Shown here one piece after another: positions 9,566-21,357 of a stretch of DNA of 64,000 bases. Below the pieces are notes generated by a model. That model saw only the letters and a program-made list of their open reading frames with translations. It ran no database searches and had not been told where the DNA came from. Location: the NCBI GenBank assembly GCA_024345305.1, contig BRON01000002.1, positions 2,728,001 through 2,792,000 on the forward strand. The letters are read 5' to 3'. The position numbers and the translations under genes are program-made. The stretch is from Mrakia gelida (lineage: Eukaryota > Basidiomycota > Tremellomycetes > Cystofilobasidiales > Mrakiaceae). Position 1 is the stretch's first letter; each line of letters begins with the position of its first letter.

Positions 9566-12500
9566 ATGCCTCCTTTGAAGCGTCCGAACCCTAGCTCGAG
9601 CTCGAACGGCAAGTCTCACAAGCGGACGAGACTTCAACAGGGACGACAGATCACCTCCAAGCACCCTGCTCCCTCCTCCTCCTCCTCCTCTCGACCTCAA
9701 AGCTCACCAGCGGTAGGGAAGGGAAACGATGCTGCTCTCAAGGGTCAGTTTGTTCGAGACTCGATCATGGATCCTTATGTCTCTTCGCTGACTCTCCTTT
9801 CTTCCTGCTCTCTTCAGGGATGGCTGGTCTTCCTCAATCGATCGATGTCGAGAAGTTTGCTCTCGTTCGTTCCCCTTCCTCCCTCCTTTCGAGCCCAACC
9901 TCTCGCCGTTACTCACCTCGCGCCTCTGTTTCTACACAGGCTCGATCCTTCGAGATTCAGTCGATGAAGAGTGCCATGAAGAATGCCTTGTAAGTTCTTC
10001 GTTCCGTCGCTCGTGCAGGTCAAACGAAGGGAAGGAAGGGAAGTCGAGCTCACCCTTCGAGCTCAAGCTGATCTTCCGACTTCTCTCTCCTTCCTTCCTC
10101 CTCCTACAGCGAGAGCTCCACCAAAAGAGCGTTCCAAACTCTCCCTCGCCATCTTCGTCGAAGAGCTGCTTCTCACAACGCTCGTCGGGTTCCAGGGAGG
10201 CTCAGAATCAAGGCAACGCTGGAGGTGAGCTCGACTCTTCCTTCCCTCCCCTTCTTCGTGAAGCTGACGTCTGATGTCTTTCAACTTCCCTCTCGATTCA
10301 GATCGATCCTAAAACTCGCTTAGCACCCGTCAAGAAGCACTACCCGAGGCTCAAGAAAAGCATCAAGTCGGGTCTCACGAGAACGGACAAGCTGAGGAGA
10401 CGTCAACGTGAGCTTCGTTCCTTCGACCGTTCCTCTCATACTCGTCTGACCCTCGTCCGTTTTCGTTCTTCGCAGGGAGCAAGATGTGGCTTGAGACTCA
10501 TATCTGGATGGCGAAGAGGATGCACATGGTCAACACTTGGGGTTTCAGACTGGTTTGTTCTTTCTTCGCTCTCCTCTCCTTCTGCGAGCTCGACCGTTCT
10601 TCGTTCGAGACTCGTCGAGCTGACCTCTTCCACCTCCCTTCCCTTTCGACTCGTTCAGGCTCACCGACCTACCGAGAAGGCTTTCCGACCCTCCCACCGA
10701 GCAGCCATTCACGGATCCATTCTCAACGATGTCTCCTACTTCTCCTTGATCGAGCTGAAGGGAGAAGAGTTTGCTCTCGAACGAGTTCTTCGACGCGTCG
10801 CCGGGGAGGTCTGCTGGGGAAAGAGGTACGTTCTTCTCTCTTTCGCTTTTCCTTCCAACTATATCCAAGTAGTTGGTTAACTCTTTCATCCGCTTCACTA
10901 CTCCACAGGTTCACCTCCGGCTCCCGTCTAGCAACCACAACCCTTCACCTTCCCTCCGCCTACCCTCTCTCTCTCCTCTGCCCAGCGACCGTCCTCTGGT
11001 GCCCTCCTCCTTCCCCAACTCCCTCCACCGCCCCTTCTACCTCAGCTTCAACCTCAGCCAACCCTCCTGTCTCCACCTCTCCCCCAACCACACGTCAAAT
11101 CTGGATCCGTTTCCACCCAACTTCCCACGCTGAGGTCTGGGGAGCTCTCCGCTCCTCCATCACCTCCGTTCTCACCGAGATCCGAGACGAACGAGCTGCT
11201 GCGCTGGCGAAGGGGAAGAGTAAAGGGAAGGGGAAGCAGAGGGAGATCGTGGTGGAAGGTGAGGAGGAGGAGGTCGAGATCGAGATGAGTGACAGGAGGG
11301 AGGAAGTCAACGCGTTTGAGATCATGGGTCCGAAGAGTGGGAGGGTTCTGAAGGGAGCGTTGGGTGGGTTGATCAAGGGCGAGGAGAGAGTGGAGATGAA
11401 GAAGGTGAGTTTCTTGTTCTGTTGTGGTGGAAAGGAAGGTGAAGGAAGAAGAGAGAAGCTGACGGGAGTCGCGTCCGACTCGCTTTCGTTCTCCGTCTCG
11501 TTCGCAGATCTGGAGCGAGCTCGGAGATCTCAAGACGTCTGGGAGTCTACCTCGGGGCATGGTCATGGGTTTCAAGGTCTATGATCCTCGACTCAGGTGA
11601 GTCTTTCCTTCCCCTCCCTACTCTTTCCGTCGAGCTGAACGAGCGATGAACGAGAACTGACTCGCGCCTCTTTCGCACGACCTTCCCAGCTTCCCTCCCT
11701 CGAACGCCAAACCCTCCGACCCCAAATCCGACGCCTCCCAATCCTCAGCATGGGAACACGAACCCTCCTCGGATCTCGCTCAAAGCGAGCTCTGGGACGC
11801 GAAGGTCAGATCGGACGTGGGAAGGAACAAGTCCAAGAAGAGCGAGTTGGATCGACGGCGTCAGGAGGTTCGTTCGCTCGCGTCCTTCTTCAATTTCCTA
11901 TCTCCCCTCTTCTCTTGTCTCACCTTCCCCTCCCTTTCTTTTCCCTCGTTCGTTCTCTTCAGATCGGCATCCCCTCCACCCCTCTCCGCGCCCTCGTCCA
12001 AGACTCCCGCGTCCCTCTCCTCCTCATCCAAAACACCCTCTCCCCTCCCACCTCCTCTTCCTCCACCTCTTCCACCTCCGCAACTTCCATGCACGGTTTC
12101 CTCCTCCTCCTCCCCTCCAAATGGTCCCAACCCTTCCTCACCTCCCTCGTCTTCACCGGCACCCGAATCGGAGGGATCCGAGAACGACAGTCCCAAGGGT
12201 TCGAGTCGGGAGCGGGCTCGTTCCCTGAGGATTGGGCTGGAACGCGAGCGAGTCGACGGTGGTGGGATGAGCGGGAGGAGGGGCTGAGAGGGAGGTGGAA
12301 GAAGAAGCCGCCTGGGAAGAGGGAGAACTGGGGGAGTTGTGGGTGGGTTGAGGGAGCGGGAGAGGAGGGAAGGGAGGTTGGGGAGGTGTTGGGCGTTGGG
12401 GAGAGTCCGTGGAAGCCGGATTGGAAGGGATTGGTGGCTAGTGCGAGAAGAAGGAGGAGGGGTGAGAAGGTGGTGGTGGGAGTGGAGACGAGCGAGGAGG

Positions 12501-13319
12501 AGATGGTCGTGAACGAGGGAGACGGCGGCGACGCGTCAAAACCAACCTCAACCTCAGCTCCCTCAACCTCGGCAGGACCAACAACCCCAACCCCTTGGCT
12601 TCTCCGGCTCCCTTCTCTTTCAACTACTCTACTCCCTTCTCTCCTCACCTCCACCACCTCTCCCTCCCAAACCCTCCTGGCCGAAATCAACGCCCATCGC
12701 GCCAAACGAAACCTCGACGCGCTTCCCTCAGACCAAGCAGAGGATCTCTTCGAAGGAGCTCTTGTTCGGGTGACGGTCAAGATCTGTGGGAGAGGACTTG
12801 CGAGCGAGGTGGGACCGATCTACCTGCTCGGGGAGGACGCGGTCGGGCAGGAGGACGAGAGGAGGTGGAGGGACGGGTACGGAGGTGGGAGGAAGGGGAG
12901 GGATGTGGATCATGACGAGGAGGTGAGTACACGCGAGTCCTCTTAGTTCTAGAGCGTGCGAAGATGGTGAGAAGGAGGAAGTGTGGTTCGAAACGAGAGC
13001 TCATCGCTGACTCGACGCGTTTTCCTTTCTTCCTTTGCAGGCCGAGACCCTCCTCCCTCCCTCCCACTCCATGATCGGCTTTCACACCTCCGGAGCCTTC
13101 TCTCTCTCTCGTGGAAAGGGACACGGAATCGGAACCGTCCCTCTCTCCATCTTGCTCGAGCTGATGAGGAAGGATCTCGACGCTGGACGAAGCAAGATCA
13201 CGCGAGGAGGACTGATCGGATCGGGAGGAGGAGCGAAGGGAGAGTTGCTGAACTTGGTGAAGGTGCGAGGGAGGGAGAGTAGGGTTTGCAGAGCTGCTAC
13301 GTTGGAGGTGCTGGATTGA
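9566..13319 (+). CDS. POP1: RNase P / RNase MRP protein subunit POP1
   Basis: Exons assemble to a POP1 protein. The N-terminus is basic (MPPLKRPNPS, KSHKRTRLQQ), then GMAGLPQSIDVEKF matches the family's LPxSVDVExF element. The POP1 domain follows: an ESSTKRAFQTLPRHL-like arginine-rich stretch near 10110-10230, then SGLTRTDKLRRRQRSKMWLE, then THIWMAKRMHMVNTWGFRL and RPTEKAFRPSHRAAIHGS. A long variable middle is followed by the C-terminal POPLD-type region with AEDLFEGALVRVTVKICGRG and a conserved glycine-rich end. POP1 is the largest protein of nuclear RNase P and RNase MRP, which mature tRNA 5' ends and pre-rRNA. About nine short introns are present, for example donor GTGAGT at 12923 with acceptor CAG at 13040. 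The gene ends in LEVLD and TGA at 13317-13319. Confidence 0.88.
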
Positions 13320-13804
13320 TGGTGAGGTGTTGTGTTGAGCGACGAGACGACGACGCGTCGGAGGGAGAGAGGTAGAGAGCAGGTTCGGAATTGAGCGAGT
13401 CTGCCTTCGAGAAGAACGGCTCTTCAGACTCGACGATTTAGATGAAGAACTCAAAATCTTCCCAGCCTAAAGAAGCATGAATTGAAGCTAGCGATAAGGA
13501 AAGGGGAGATGACCGGAGTCGGATCGAAAGCTCGCACGTTGTGGGTCGATCTCCCCCCTCTCAAGCACCTCGCACTTTCTGGCAGCTTTTCACCTCCAAC
13601 AGGTGAGTCACTCGTTTCTTCCTTCCCGAGAGTACCCTTTTCAAAAATCTATCGCTGAGCTGTGCTTCCTCTCACTTTGTTTGAAGACGAACGGGCGAGC
13701 TTGTCGTCCTCCCTGAGTCCCTCCTCCAACTCCTTCCTTCCCTTCGCCCCTCTCTCTCCCTCCCCTTCTTCGCCAGGTTGACCGGGTCTCCTTCTTATGG
13801 TGAC
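13320..13804. other. POP1 3' / kinase 5' region
   Basis: The 485 bases between POP1 and the kinase hold no clear gene. An ATG at 13509 opens a short frame ending at a GTGAGT (about 13602), and a CAG precedes 13777, so an upstream non-coding or regulatory exon of the kinase is possible. Splicing these directly puts a TGA in frame, so I keep the kinase start at 13805. Confidence 0.35.
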
Positions 13805-16510
13805 ATGAGTTCGACACCTCCCTCCCCCTCTCCCCCCTCCTCCTACTCCAACCAAATCCCCTCGTTCTCCTACGACGGGTGTAACTCTTGGAAGATGACC
13901 TCGACTCAACCTCTCCCTTCTCCCTCCCTCCCAACAACCGATCATCATCCATCCTCCTCCTCCTCCCACTCCTACATCAACTCCTCCACCTCGAACGGAT
14001 CCATCTCCTCCTTAACCTCCCTCCGAACACTGGTCACTCTCCCTTCCCCTACAACTTCCAACCACGGAGGAGGAGGCGAACCAACCTCAACCTCCTCCGA
14101 CTTCGGCCCTCCTCCTCCTTCCTCTCTCGATTCCTCCCTCTCCCTCTCCCCGACAGCTTCCACCTCCTCCTCAACCAACCGCGTATGGTCGTCCGTAGGA
14201 GGTCTCCCCACCCGCTCCAACTCGGTCTCCTCCACGAAATCCAACTCTTCCTCTAAATCCAAGACGGACTCCTTCTTCTCTCGCGGTCTAGCTCAAGGGC
14301 CAGAAATCGAATCCCTCACTCCTCCAAAACCCTTACCAGGTTCTGGATCCTCCCTCGGACGAGCAGGGTCGATGGGGAGAGCGTCCCTTGGAGGAGTGGG
14401 GAGCAGACTCGTTCCTGGTTCTCACGGGCGACCATCAGGAGAGGGAGGGTTGGGAGGAGCAGGAGGAGGAGGGGGAGGACCTCGGAGCAATCGAAGCGTA
14501 TCGGACGCGACGTCTAGACCTCTACATCTAGCAGGAGAGGGAGGGATTCGACCCTTCTTCAGCTTCGAGAAGGAAGGAAATCAACCACCACCACCAGCAC
14601 CACCCATCTTCCAAACCTCCCAAATGTCCTCGCTTCCATCCGGTCCCATCGCCTCGTCCTCCTCCTCCTCTCACCACCCCTCCTCGTCGTCCTCAGGACT
14701 CCCTCCACCCTCTCTAGCACACAGCCATGACCTCACCTCCAACGCAACCGTCACGCCCTCACCCGTACACAACCTCAACAGGGAAGCGACGAGGGTTCAG
14801 GCGACGACGAAAGAGCCGGAGGAAGGGGATGAGCTCGTTGAGCTTGTGCTCGACGACGACGACGATCAGAACGAGGGTCTGGGTGTGAGCGAGTTCGGCT
14901 CTGTAGGGACACGGAGGAAAGGTGGTAGTATACGGAGGAAGAGGAGGTGGAGGCTTGTGGGAGGGGAGTTGGGGAGAGGAGCGTTTAGTTGTGTTTGGGG
15001 AGCGAGATTGGTGGACGAACCAGGGGAGGGTGGGTTCGTGGAGGAGAGGAAGGAGTTGAAGGGGTTGGTGGCTGTCAAGATGATGTGAGTAGGCGATAGG
15101 ATTGTGTTGGGAAGGGGAAAGGTGGTGGGAGGAGGGGGTGGAGAGAGAGGAAGAGAGGGAGGGAGGGAGCGAGCGAGTCGAGAGCTGACCCGTTCGCATT
15201 GTGGTTTCGTCCGTTCGTTCGATCAGGTCCAAAGAGCTCTGTTTGGAGAACTCGAGAACCCTCACGTCCTTTACGAGAGAGGTTGAGATACTCAAGGTTC
15301 GTCAAAGTCCTGCGTCTGAGCTCCCCTGGTCTTCGAGCTTGCGAGCTCACTCAACCTCCGGCCTTTCTCGTTCGTTCTCCCTCCTCCCTTCTTTCAACTG
15401 CAGACCCTCCACCACCCCTCCATCATCCCTCACCTCACCTCCTTCTCCACTCCAACTCACCATATCCTCGCTCTACCCTTCCTCCCAGGAGGAGAACTCT
15501 TCTCCATCGTCGCCTCCCCGGAACTCTGGTCTCGCGTCGGGATGGGTTGGGTTCGACGCGTCTGGGGAGAACTCGAGGCGGCTGTCGGTTGGCTGCATGG
15601 GGAGGGAGTCGTGCATAGGGATGTGAAACTTGAGAGTGAGTGCAAAAGCTCGACTTCACCCTTTCGAGCCTCGAGTTGGAACTCGAGACGCGTCAAACCT
15701 CAAACTGACTTCCCCTTCGCTTTGTTTTGTGTCGCAGACGTCCTCCTCACCCTTCCCCTACCAACCCTCTCACCCCTCCTCGCCTCAAAGGGTCAAACCC
15801 TCCTCCCCAAATCCGCCTTCCCACCTCCTCCAGTACCCTTAATCAACCTCGCCGACTTCGGTCTCGCGAAACGACTCCCTCCTCCGCCCGAACCAGCAAC
15901 CCTCACGACGCGCTGTGGATCGGACAGTTTTGCGTGTCCCGAGATCATCATGGGGAAGGAGTACGATGGGAGGAAGGCTGATAGTTGGGCTTGTGGAGTG
16001 GTGTTGTTTGCTATGCTGGTGAGTTGACAGCGAGCGAGCGAGAGCGTGAAGAGGAGGGAGGGACAGGGACGCGAGCTGACTTGGGATTTGGCTTTGGTTT
16101 TGTTCGTTGATCAGACCCGTTCCCTCCCCTTCGGCTCCCCACCAACGGACGACCCATCCCACGAGCCTCCTTCGCTACGTCGCTCGAGAATGCTGAGGAT
16201 CGCCAAAGGGGAGTACGCTTGGCCACCACCCTCACCTCTCCAAACCTCCTCGTCGCATCATCCCTCCTCTCTGCTCCCACCCCCACCCTCCCCCCCACCA
16301 CCTTCCTCAACCTCCTCAGCAGCACCACCCGAAGGGTCCCCCCGACTGATCTACCACTCGGAGGGAGGAGCAGCAGCGAGGCGCGTGGTGGAAGCGTTGC
16401 TGAAGAGGGATCCGGCGAAGAGGCTGAGGGTCGGGATGCTAGGGGAGGTGGGAGGGAACTGGTTAGGGGAGGAGAGGGAGGAGGTGGGGGATTGGGGGGA
16501 GGAGGAGTGA
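13805..16510 (+). CDS. Ser/Thr protein kinase with long disordered N-terminus
   Basis: The first 370 or so residues are Ser/Pro/Gly-rich and probably disordered. The kinase domain starts in exon 1 with a glycine loop (GGELGRGAFSCVWG) and the ATP-binding lysine in LVAVKMM. It continues over introns with the helix-C glutamate in FTREVEILK, the HRDVKLENVLL catalytic loop (Asn restored across an intron as A|AC), LADFGLAKR and CGSDSFACPEI. Then come YDGRKADSWACGVVLFAML and a C-lobe with LLKRDPAKRLRVGML. All catalytic residues are present, so an active CAMK-like kinase is expected. The usual APE is CPE here. The YDGRKADSWACGVVL stretch resembles fungal kinases of the PRR1/NPR-related and CHK-like groups, but I cannot assign an orthologue. 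There are five exons, with introns at about 15085-15226, 15297-15402, 15634-15737 and 16019-16113. Confidence 0.75.
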
Positions 16511-16566
16511 GGAGGGTGGGTGGGGTGGGATGGGTTGGGTTGGGTTGGGGGGAGGGGAGGGAGGTT
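16511..16566 (+). other. G-run cluster, G-quadruplex candidate
   Basis: Directly after the kinase stop codon the + strand carries at least nine runs of three or more G separated by one or two bases, including three TTGGG units. This fits the classical G-quadruplex pattern and would be in the kinase 3' UTR RNA. No other stretch in the window is as regular. Confidence 0.6.
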
Positions 16567-17001
16567 TAGTTCGTGTCGTTCGTTTTTGTTTTGGGTTCTT
16601 CCGTGCTGCTGCTTTTCCGTTCCGTGCTCGTTTGATGACGACGGACTATACCCCCATATAGATACGCTTTCACTTTGTCTGTTTCCTGCTTTCATTAGAT
16701 ACCATGCTCGACTTTTACTGCTTGAGCGAGCGAGCGAGCGAGAGGGGAGGATGAGACGCGTCGCTTCACTGGTACGAGCGAGCGAGGGGAAGGGAGGGAA
16801 GGGACGAACGTTTTCGGGTTGTTGAACACATGATGGAAGAGAAGGCTCGAAAGATCAGCTGCTGCAGAAAGAAATAAACCTACGGAGAAGAGTTGGCTCG
16901 TCGTCAAGGAAGGGAAGAAGGGAAGGGGAACGAGCGAGCTCACGAACTCCTCCTTCGCCTCCTTCTCGTCAACGAACGACGACCTTCTCCTTCTCGTCAG
17001 G
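16567..17001. other. Kinase 3' / WW-protein 5' region
   Basis: No gene seen. The last 60 bases before the next start (accttctccttctcgtcag then the ATG) closely match the sequence before the start of the paralogue near 55.5 kb, so the upstream region was duplicated with the gene. Confidence 0.4.
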
Positions 17002-18678
17002 ATGTCGGGATCGAGTGGATCGAGAACGAAACAGGTCTGGCCTCATCCCAACGACGCAAAGGTGAGTTTATGTAGAACTCCGAATGGATTTGGCAGAAAC
17101 GAAGCGAGGCGACGAGCTGACCTCCCCATCTCCCTTCCCTCCTTTCAACGACTCGACCACAGACTCTCATCCTTCCCCCCAACCCATTCGACTCATTCTC
17201 ATCTCTCAAAGGTCGCACCATCATTCCCTCCCTCCTTTCCATGTTCCCCATCCCCTCGACCTCCAAAACCTGGACTCTCAAACCCCCCAACCTCCCCATC
17301 CCTCCCGACTCCCTCCTCGCCCTCTCCCTCGTCGTCGCCTGGGCTCAAGATCCCAAAGTCTACCACCGACTCTCTACCCTTCCTTCCAGCAACTTTGAGC
17401 CATTCGACGAGAACGGAGTCAAGAGGAAGATCTCCAGAACGTTCAACTGCCTCCCAACCCAACTCGGACTCGAACCTCCTCCCTTCCATGGCGTGTCTTT
17501 CCTCGTTGCGGAGTTTCTAAGGAGGGAAGCTGGGCCACTTTCGGATTCGTTGGCGAAGGAGTGGAGTGTTGGGTGTCAGATGGATCCGAGGATTGTTCAG
17601 AGGTTGTTTGAGGCTTTGGGGCAAGAGGGGTTGGTGGGAGGAGGAGGGGGGGTGAGAGGGACGACGATGGAATCGTTAGTTGTAGGAGGGACGACGGAGA
17701 CGTTGGATTCGACGAAAAGGAGGAAGACAACGAAGGAGAGGACGCTGCTTCGGGTGGAGCTGGGGAACTTGATCAAGGAGGCGCAGGAGAGGGAGGAGGC
17801 AGTGACAAAGACGACGAGCGACGACGCGGACGTCGGACAGGACGGACGACCTCCTTCCACCACCGCCACCACCGTCAACTCCGCACTCATCCCCCTCCAC
17901 CATTACAACCCTCCCTCACCAACCAACATCCTCTCCCAGATTGCCGCCCACTCCGTCGCATGGGCTCTCCAAATCGTCCCTCTCCTCCCCTCTTCCATCC
18001 CTCTGGACCCGACGCGTCGACACGCTTTCCTCTCCCTCCCAGCCTTTCTTTCCCACCCTCCTCCGATCCCACAACTCCCTTACCTCCTCGCTGTCTTCGG
18101 ACTTTACTCAGGAGCCTTAACCGCCAACGAGGCAAAGAGGGTCGGAAGGGACGCGATCCCGAAGAAGTTGGCCAGCGGGACGGTCGTTGCTGTCTTCAAG
18201 GCTTGGAAGAGGGCTGGACTTGGAGAATCGACGGGACACAATACAACTCAACCGGAACTATCGATGCCCCTCCTCCCTCCGAGACTCTTCGCCTCCTCCT
18301 CCTCCTCGCTGAATCGTTCGATTACCAGCCACCTCGTCGACGCGACGTCCCTCAGGTCTTCAGCTTGCTCTTCCTCCCCTAGCTCTTCCTCCCTACTCTC
18401 GACCCTCGTCCCAAGACCCTCGGACTCTGCTGGACGAGGAGCGCGGGTCATCAGTCGAAGCAGCTTGGGCGGTCGAGGACGAGGACGAGGACTCGACGTC
18501 GACTGAAAATCACCTTTGTCTCCCTTCCTCAACGAGACCGTCGTCCTCGTCGCTCAAGAGGAAGAGGGGGAAGCTACCGCTGGGCTGGGTTTTGGTCACC
18601 TCGAAGACGTGGAAGGGAGCTAGCTACTACTATTCGAAGGAGGCGAGGGAGACGCGTTGGACGAGTCCGGACCTTTGA
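17002..18678 (+). CDS. WW-domain protein of unknown function, copy 1
   Basis: Exon 1 (17002-17061) ends in a GTGAGT donor and joins ACTCTCATCCTTCCC in exon 2 (acceptor CAG near 17162). Two conserved blocks are shared with the copy at 55.5-57.7 kb. One contains FLVAEFLRREAG, LAKEW and ALGQEGLVGGGGG (about 17500-17650). The other contains VAWALQIVPLLPSS, a PPPIPQ-PYLL element and VVAVFKAWKRAGLG (about 17945-18230). The C-terminus is a WW domain: LPLGWVLVTSKTWKGASYYY, then RETRWTSPDL, with both tryptophans, the aromatic pair and the final proline; such domains bind proline-rich ligands. The long frame covering block 2 closes at 18506, whereas the WW domain is in another frame that is open from about 18400 (SSVEAAWAVEDEDED). 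A small intron or frameshift between about 18230 and 18430 must join them. I do not recognise the N-terminal domain. Confidence 0.55.
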
Positions 18679-18916
18679 TCTTCTCGCTGGAATCGCTTGT
18701 TTTCCGTCTGCTTTTCCTTACTCTCTTTAGCTCGATGTTGCACACTAGCAGATCTCTGCTCTCACATCTCACTTGCATATTTTCACCTCCTGCAACCTGT
18801 TTTCTCTCTGTGTCTCTCGAAATCGATCGCAAGATGACGCTCCTCGATTCCCCTCCTCCTCGTCTCCCTTCCTTCCTTCGCTTCTCCTTCAACGCCAACA
18901 AACCCACCTCACCACC

Positions 18917-19780
18917 ATGTCCACCTTCGACTTCATGGGTCTCACCCCACCCCGTCAATACCTCGTCCGTCAATCAGCCACCGGAGGAGCTCAATTCGCC
19001 GCCGTCGCCACCCCCATCGTCTACACCGTCCTCGCTCTCAAGAACAAGGACTTCGCCATCTCTCGTCTCTTGCGAGCTTGCGCCCTCACCTTCACCACCG
19101 TCGGACCTGTAGGAGGAGCTCTGCTAGGAATCGGACAGCTCAGTACTCAGTCGGAGACGAAGGTGATAGCTCGAGCGGTTGCGATGAAGGCAGATGGTGA
19201 GCTCGCACCTTTCCTCCCTTCCTTTCCCTTTCTTCTTCCTTTCCTTCGCACGCACGCGAGATGAGCTGACTTTTTCTCTCCTTGGGCTGACGGTTGTATG
19301 ATCACCAGTCAAGCGACAACGACTGAACGACTACACTGTTATCGGAGCTGCTGTAGGAGGTTTGGTGGTTCCTGTGAGCTTCGAGTCTCTCTCCTTCCTT
19401 CCCTCTCCTCCCTCTCCGTCCTCGGCTCACGTCCTTTCTTTTCCGTCGTCGTTTCGATAGGCCATCGCACTGAAACGAGCTCGACTGCCGTACACGATCT
19501 TTGGAGGAGCTTGCCTTGGAGCGGAAGGAGGAGTGCTGACGTGAGTGTCGACTCTTTGCTCTGCTGAACTGAGACGAGCGAGACGAGTGAGTCGAAGGAG
19601 GACTTGCTCTCGTCCTCATTCTCGTTTTGGCCTTTCTGTCTGGCGAAGGTCGAAGCTGCGCTGACCGATCTTCTCTTTCGCTCGCTGTTCCAAAGTCAAA
19701 CGTACAAGACTTGGGCGGAAGAGAGGATTGCTGCGAACGGAGGAGTGGGAGGAGCAGTCGAGCCGGTGGTAAAGGTTTGA
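18917..19780 (+). CDS. Small multi-pass membrane protein, Tim17-like glycine pattern
   Basis: Four exons (18917-19196, 19309-19373, 19461-19540, 19696-19780) give 169 residues with all junctions in frame. After MSTFDFMGLTPPRQYLVRQ there are hydrophobic, glycine/alanine-rich segments: AAVATPIVYTVLAL, ALTFTTVGPVGGALLGIGQL, YTVIGAAVGGLVVPAIAL and a final TIFGGACLGAEGG. The repeated G-x-x-x-G helices and size recall the Tim17/Tim22/PRAT group, which includes complex I subunit B14.7. Mitochondrial inner-membrane location is therefore an inference. No signal peptide is seen. I cannot name the orthologue; a conserved fungal hypothetical membrane protein is the safe call. Confidence 0.65.
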
Positions 19781-19976
19781 GGGAGCTGAGAGAGGGCTGA
19801 TAACGACGATGTAATGTTTAGGCTACGTACCCGCTGTGTTATTTGGAGCAGTTCTTCCTTGAGGCGAAGTCAAGGGAGGTTTGAGAAGGTGAGGGATCCG
19901 CGACGCGACTCTGCTCGTCTTGCTCGCTGTCTCCTTCGCGTTTGAACTTCAGCAGAAACATCTGATCGATCGAGTC

Positions 19977-21184
19977 CTAAACGACCTCTATCCTCACCAA
20001 CTTCTTCATCCACGCGCTCAGCTTCCCAACCCTCTCCTGAGCGACCTTCTCGTCCTCCTGCCTGACCTTCAACACGACTCTCAGTTCCACCCTTCCAACC
20101 AACTGCTGGTCTACCCCTCCTCTGTACAGAAGCCTCTCCAAGGTTCTCTGAGTCCCATCCGTCATCCCTTCCCAGTCTCCCTCCTTGACTGCCTCGAAAA
20201 CAAGCTCCATCGATCTCTTCTCCTCCTCGTCCTCGGGAGGGACCCAAAGGGCGTAGAGTCCGTCCTCTCGGTAGCCAATCCCTTCGGAAGCGAGTGGAGT
20301 TACGACGATCTTAAAGCCCTCCCAGACGACGCGTCGAAGGTCGGTCCAGGAGAGGAGGAACTCTCGCGGAGTCGAGTCGCAGAGGACTCGCCAGTTCGGG
20401 AAGGTGGGTCGTTCGGTGCTTCGATGAACGACCTGGGTGGGGTTGAGATGAAGGAGGAGTTGAAGACCGAGCCAGCCGAAGAAGAGGAAGATCTGGTCTC
20501 CATCGGAAGGGATTGAGAGGATTTGGAGGGGAAGAGGAGTGGTGGTGAACGCGTGGAGTCGAAGGGGAGGGAGAAGTTCGACGTTTTCGTAGTCGTCTCC
20601 TGTCTCCTCGGAGAACTCTGGTCGATTGAAGTAGGGTTTTCTCCTCTGTCTCCAGGTATACATATCGAGAGAGAGCGTTTTGATTCGTGAGAGAAGGGAG
20701 GTTGCTTGTTGGAGACGAAGGGAAGAAGGGGTGAACTCCTGAGATGACGAGAGAACGAGAACGAAGAAGATCAGCTTTTGCGCTCTTCTACAGATCAGGA
20801 AGACGAGGCTCCCACGCCATCATGAGAGATCTAGGACTCGAGGAAAGGCGTGAACTTGACCCACGATGAAGAAGAGAGAGGCGAGTGCATCCAGGTCGAC
20901 GATCTCGATGTCCTGATAGAGGATCGGTCCTGCGAGTTCCCAGCACGCAAACGAGACGAGGGAAACGGCGACGAGGGTAGGCTGATCGCAGTAGGAGAAG
21001 ATGTGAAGAAGGGTCTCCCAGGGGATGGCTTGAAGTCGTTTGGAGTGGGAGGAGCGGAGGGTGCGAGAGGAGATCTGGAAGGAGGCAAAAAGGAAGGAAA
21101 GGGAGGGGGAAGGTCAGCTCGACGAATCTTTCCACTGAACCAGAAGGGGGACAGGAGGGGAGTCAAGCTCACGGTCGTAGACAT
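19977..21184 (-). CDS. F-box protein, inverted paralogue A
   Basis: Three exons (21173-21184, 20865-21074, 19977-20738) give 327 residues. The first exon codes only MSTT, with a GTGAGC donor and a CTGAC branch site in the intron. Exon 2 holds the F-box (LQAIPWETLLHIFSYCDQPT, then ELAGPILYQDIEIVDLD). Exon 3 begins EFTPSSLRLQQATSLLSRI and has no repeat unit that I can name. F-box proteins act as SCF ubiquitin-ligase adaptors; the target is unknown. A paralogue of identical length lies at 40171-41365 on the other strand. A 510-base block covering the end of exon 2, the whole 126-base intron and the first part of exon 3 is identical, while both sides have diverged. It is divergent from the next F-box gene, with 173 bases between the starts. 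Confidence 0.75.
20377..20886 (-). repeat. 510-bp tract identical to 40447-40956 (inverted)
   Basis: Read on the minus strand this block matches the plus strand at 40447-40956 base for base by eye, with no indel. It spans the 126-base intron as well as coding sequence. The first mismatch on each side begins a region with many substitutions. Confidence 0.85.
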
Positions 21185-21357
21185 AGTATGATATTGAGAT
21201 GGCCTGGGAGGAGTCGAAACGTGTATTCGAGAAAGAAGGCGAGAAGAGGAGGAGGGCGCTTGAGGACAAGAAGGTGAGCTCGACGAAATCGCGAGTTTGA
21301 GCTCGAGGTCCATCTTCTCCCTTCCCTTCCCTTCCTCCTTCCTCCCTTCCTTCGTCG

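Noticed and set aside
8810..9700. 296-residue minus-strand frame overlapping the POP1 start
   Set aside because: Serine/arginine-rich, overlaps the well-supported POP1 first exon on the other strand, and has no recognisable domain; read as a composition-driven shadow.
13509..13602. Upstream coding exon of the kinase starting at ATG 13509
   Set aside because: Joining the GTGAGT donor to the CAG before 13777 puts a TGA in frame, so I kept 13805 as the start.
16530..16560. TTGGG units resembling telomere repeats
   Set aside because: Only three irregular units inside a kinase 3' flank; better explained as a local G-run cluster.
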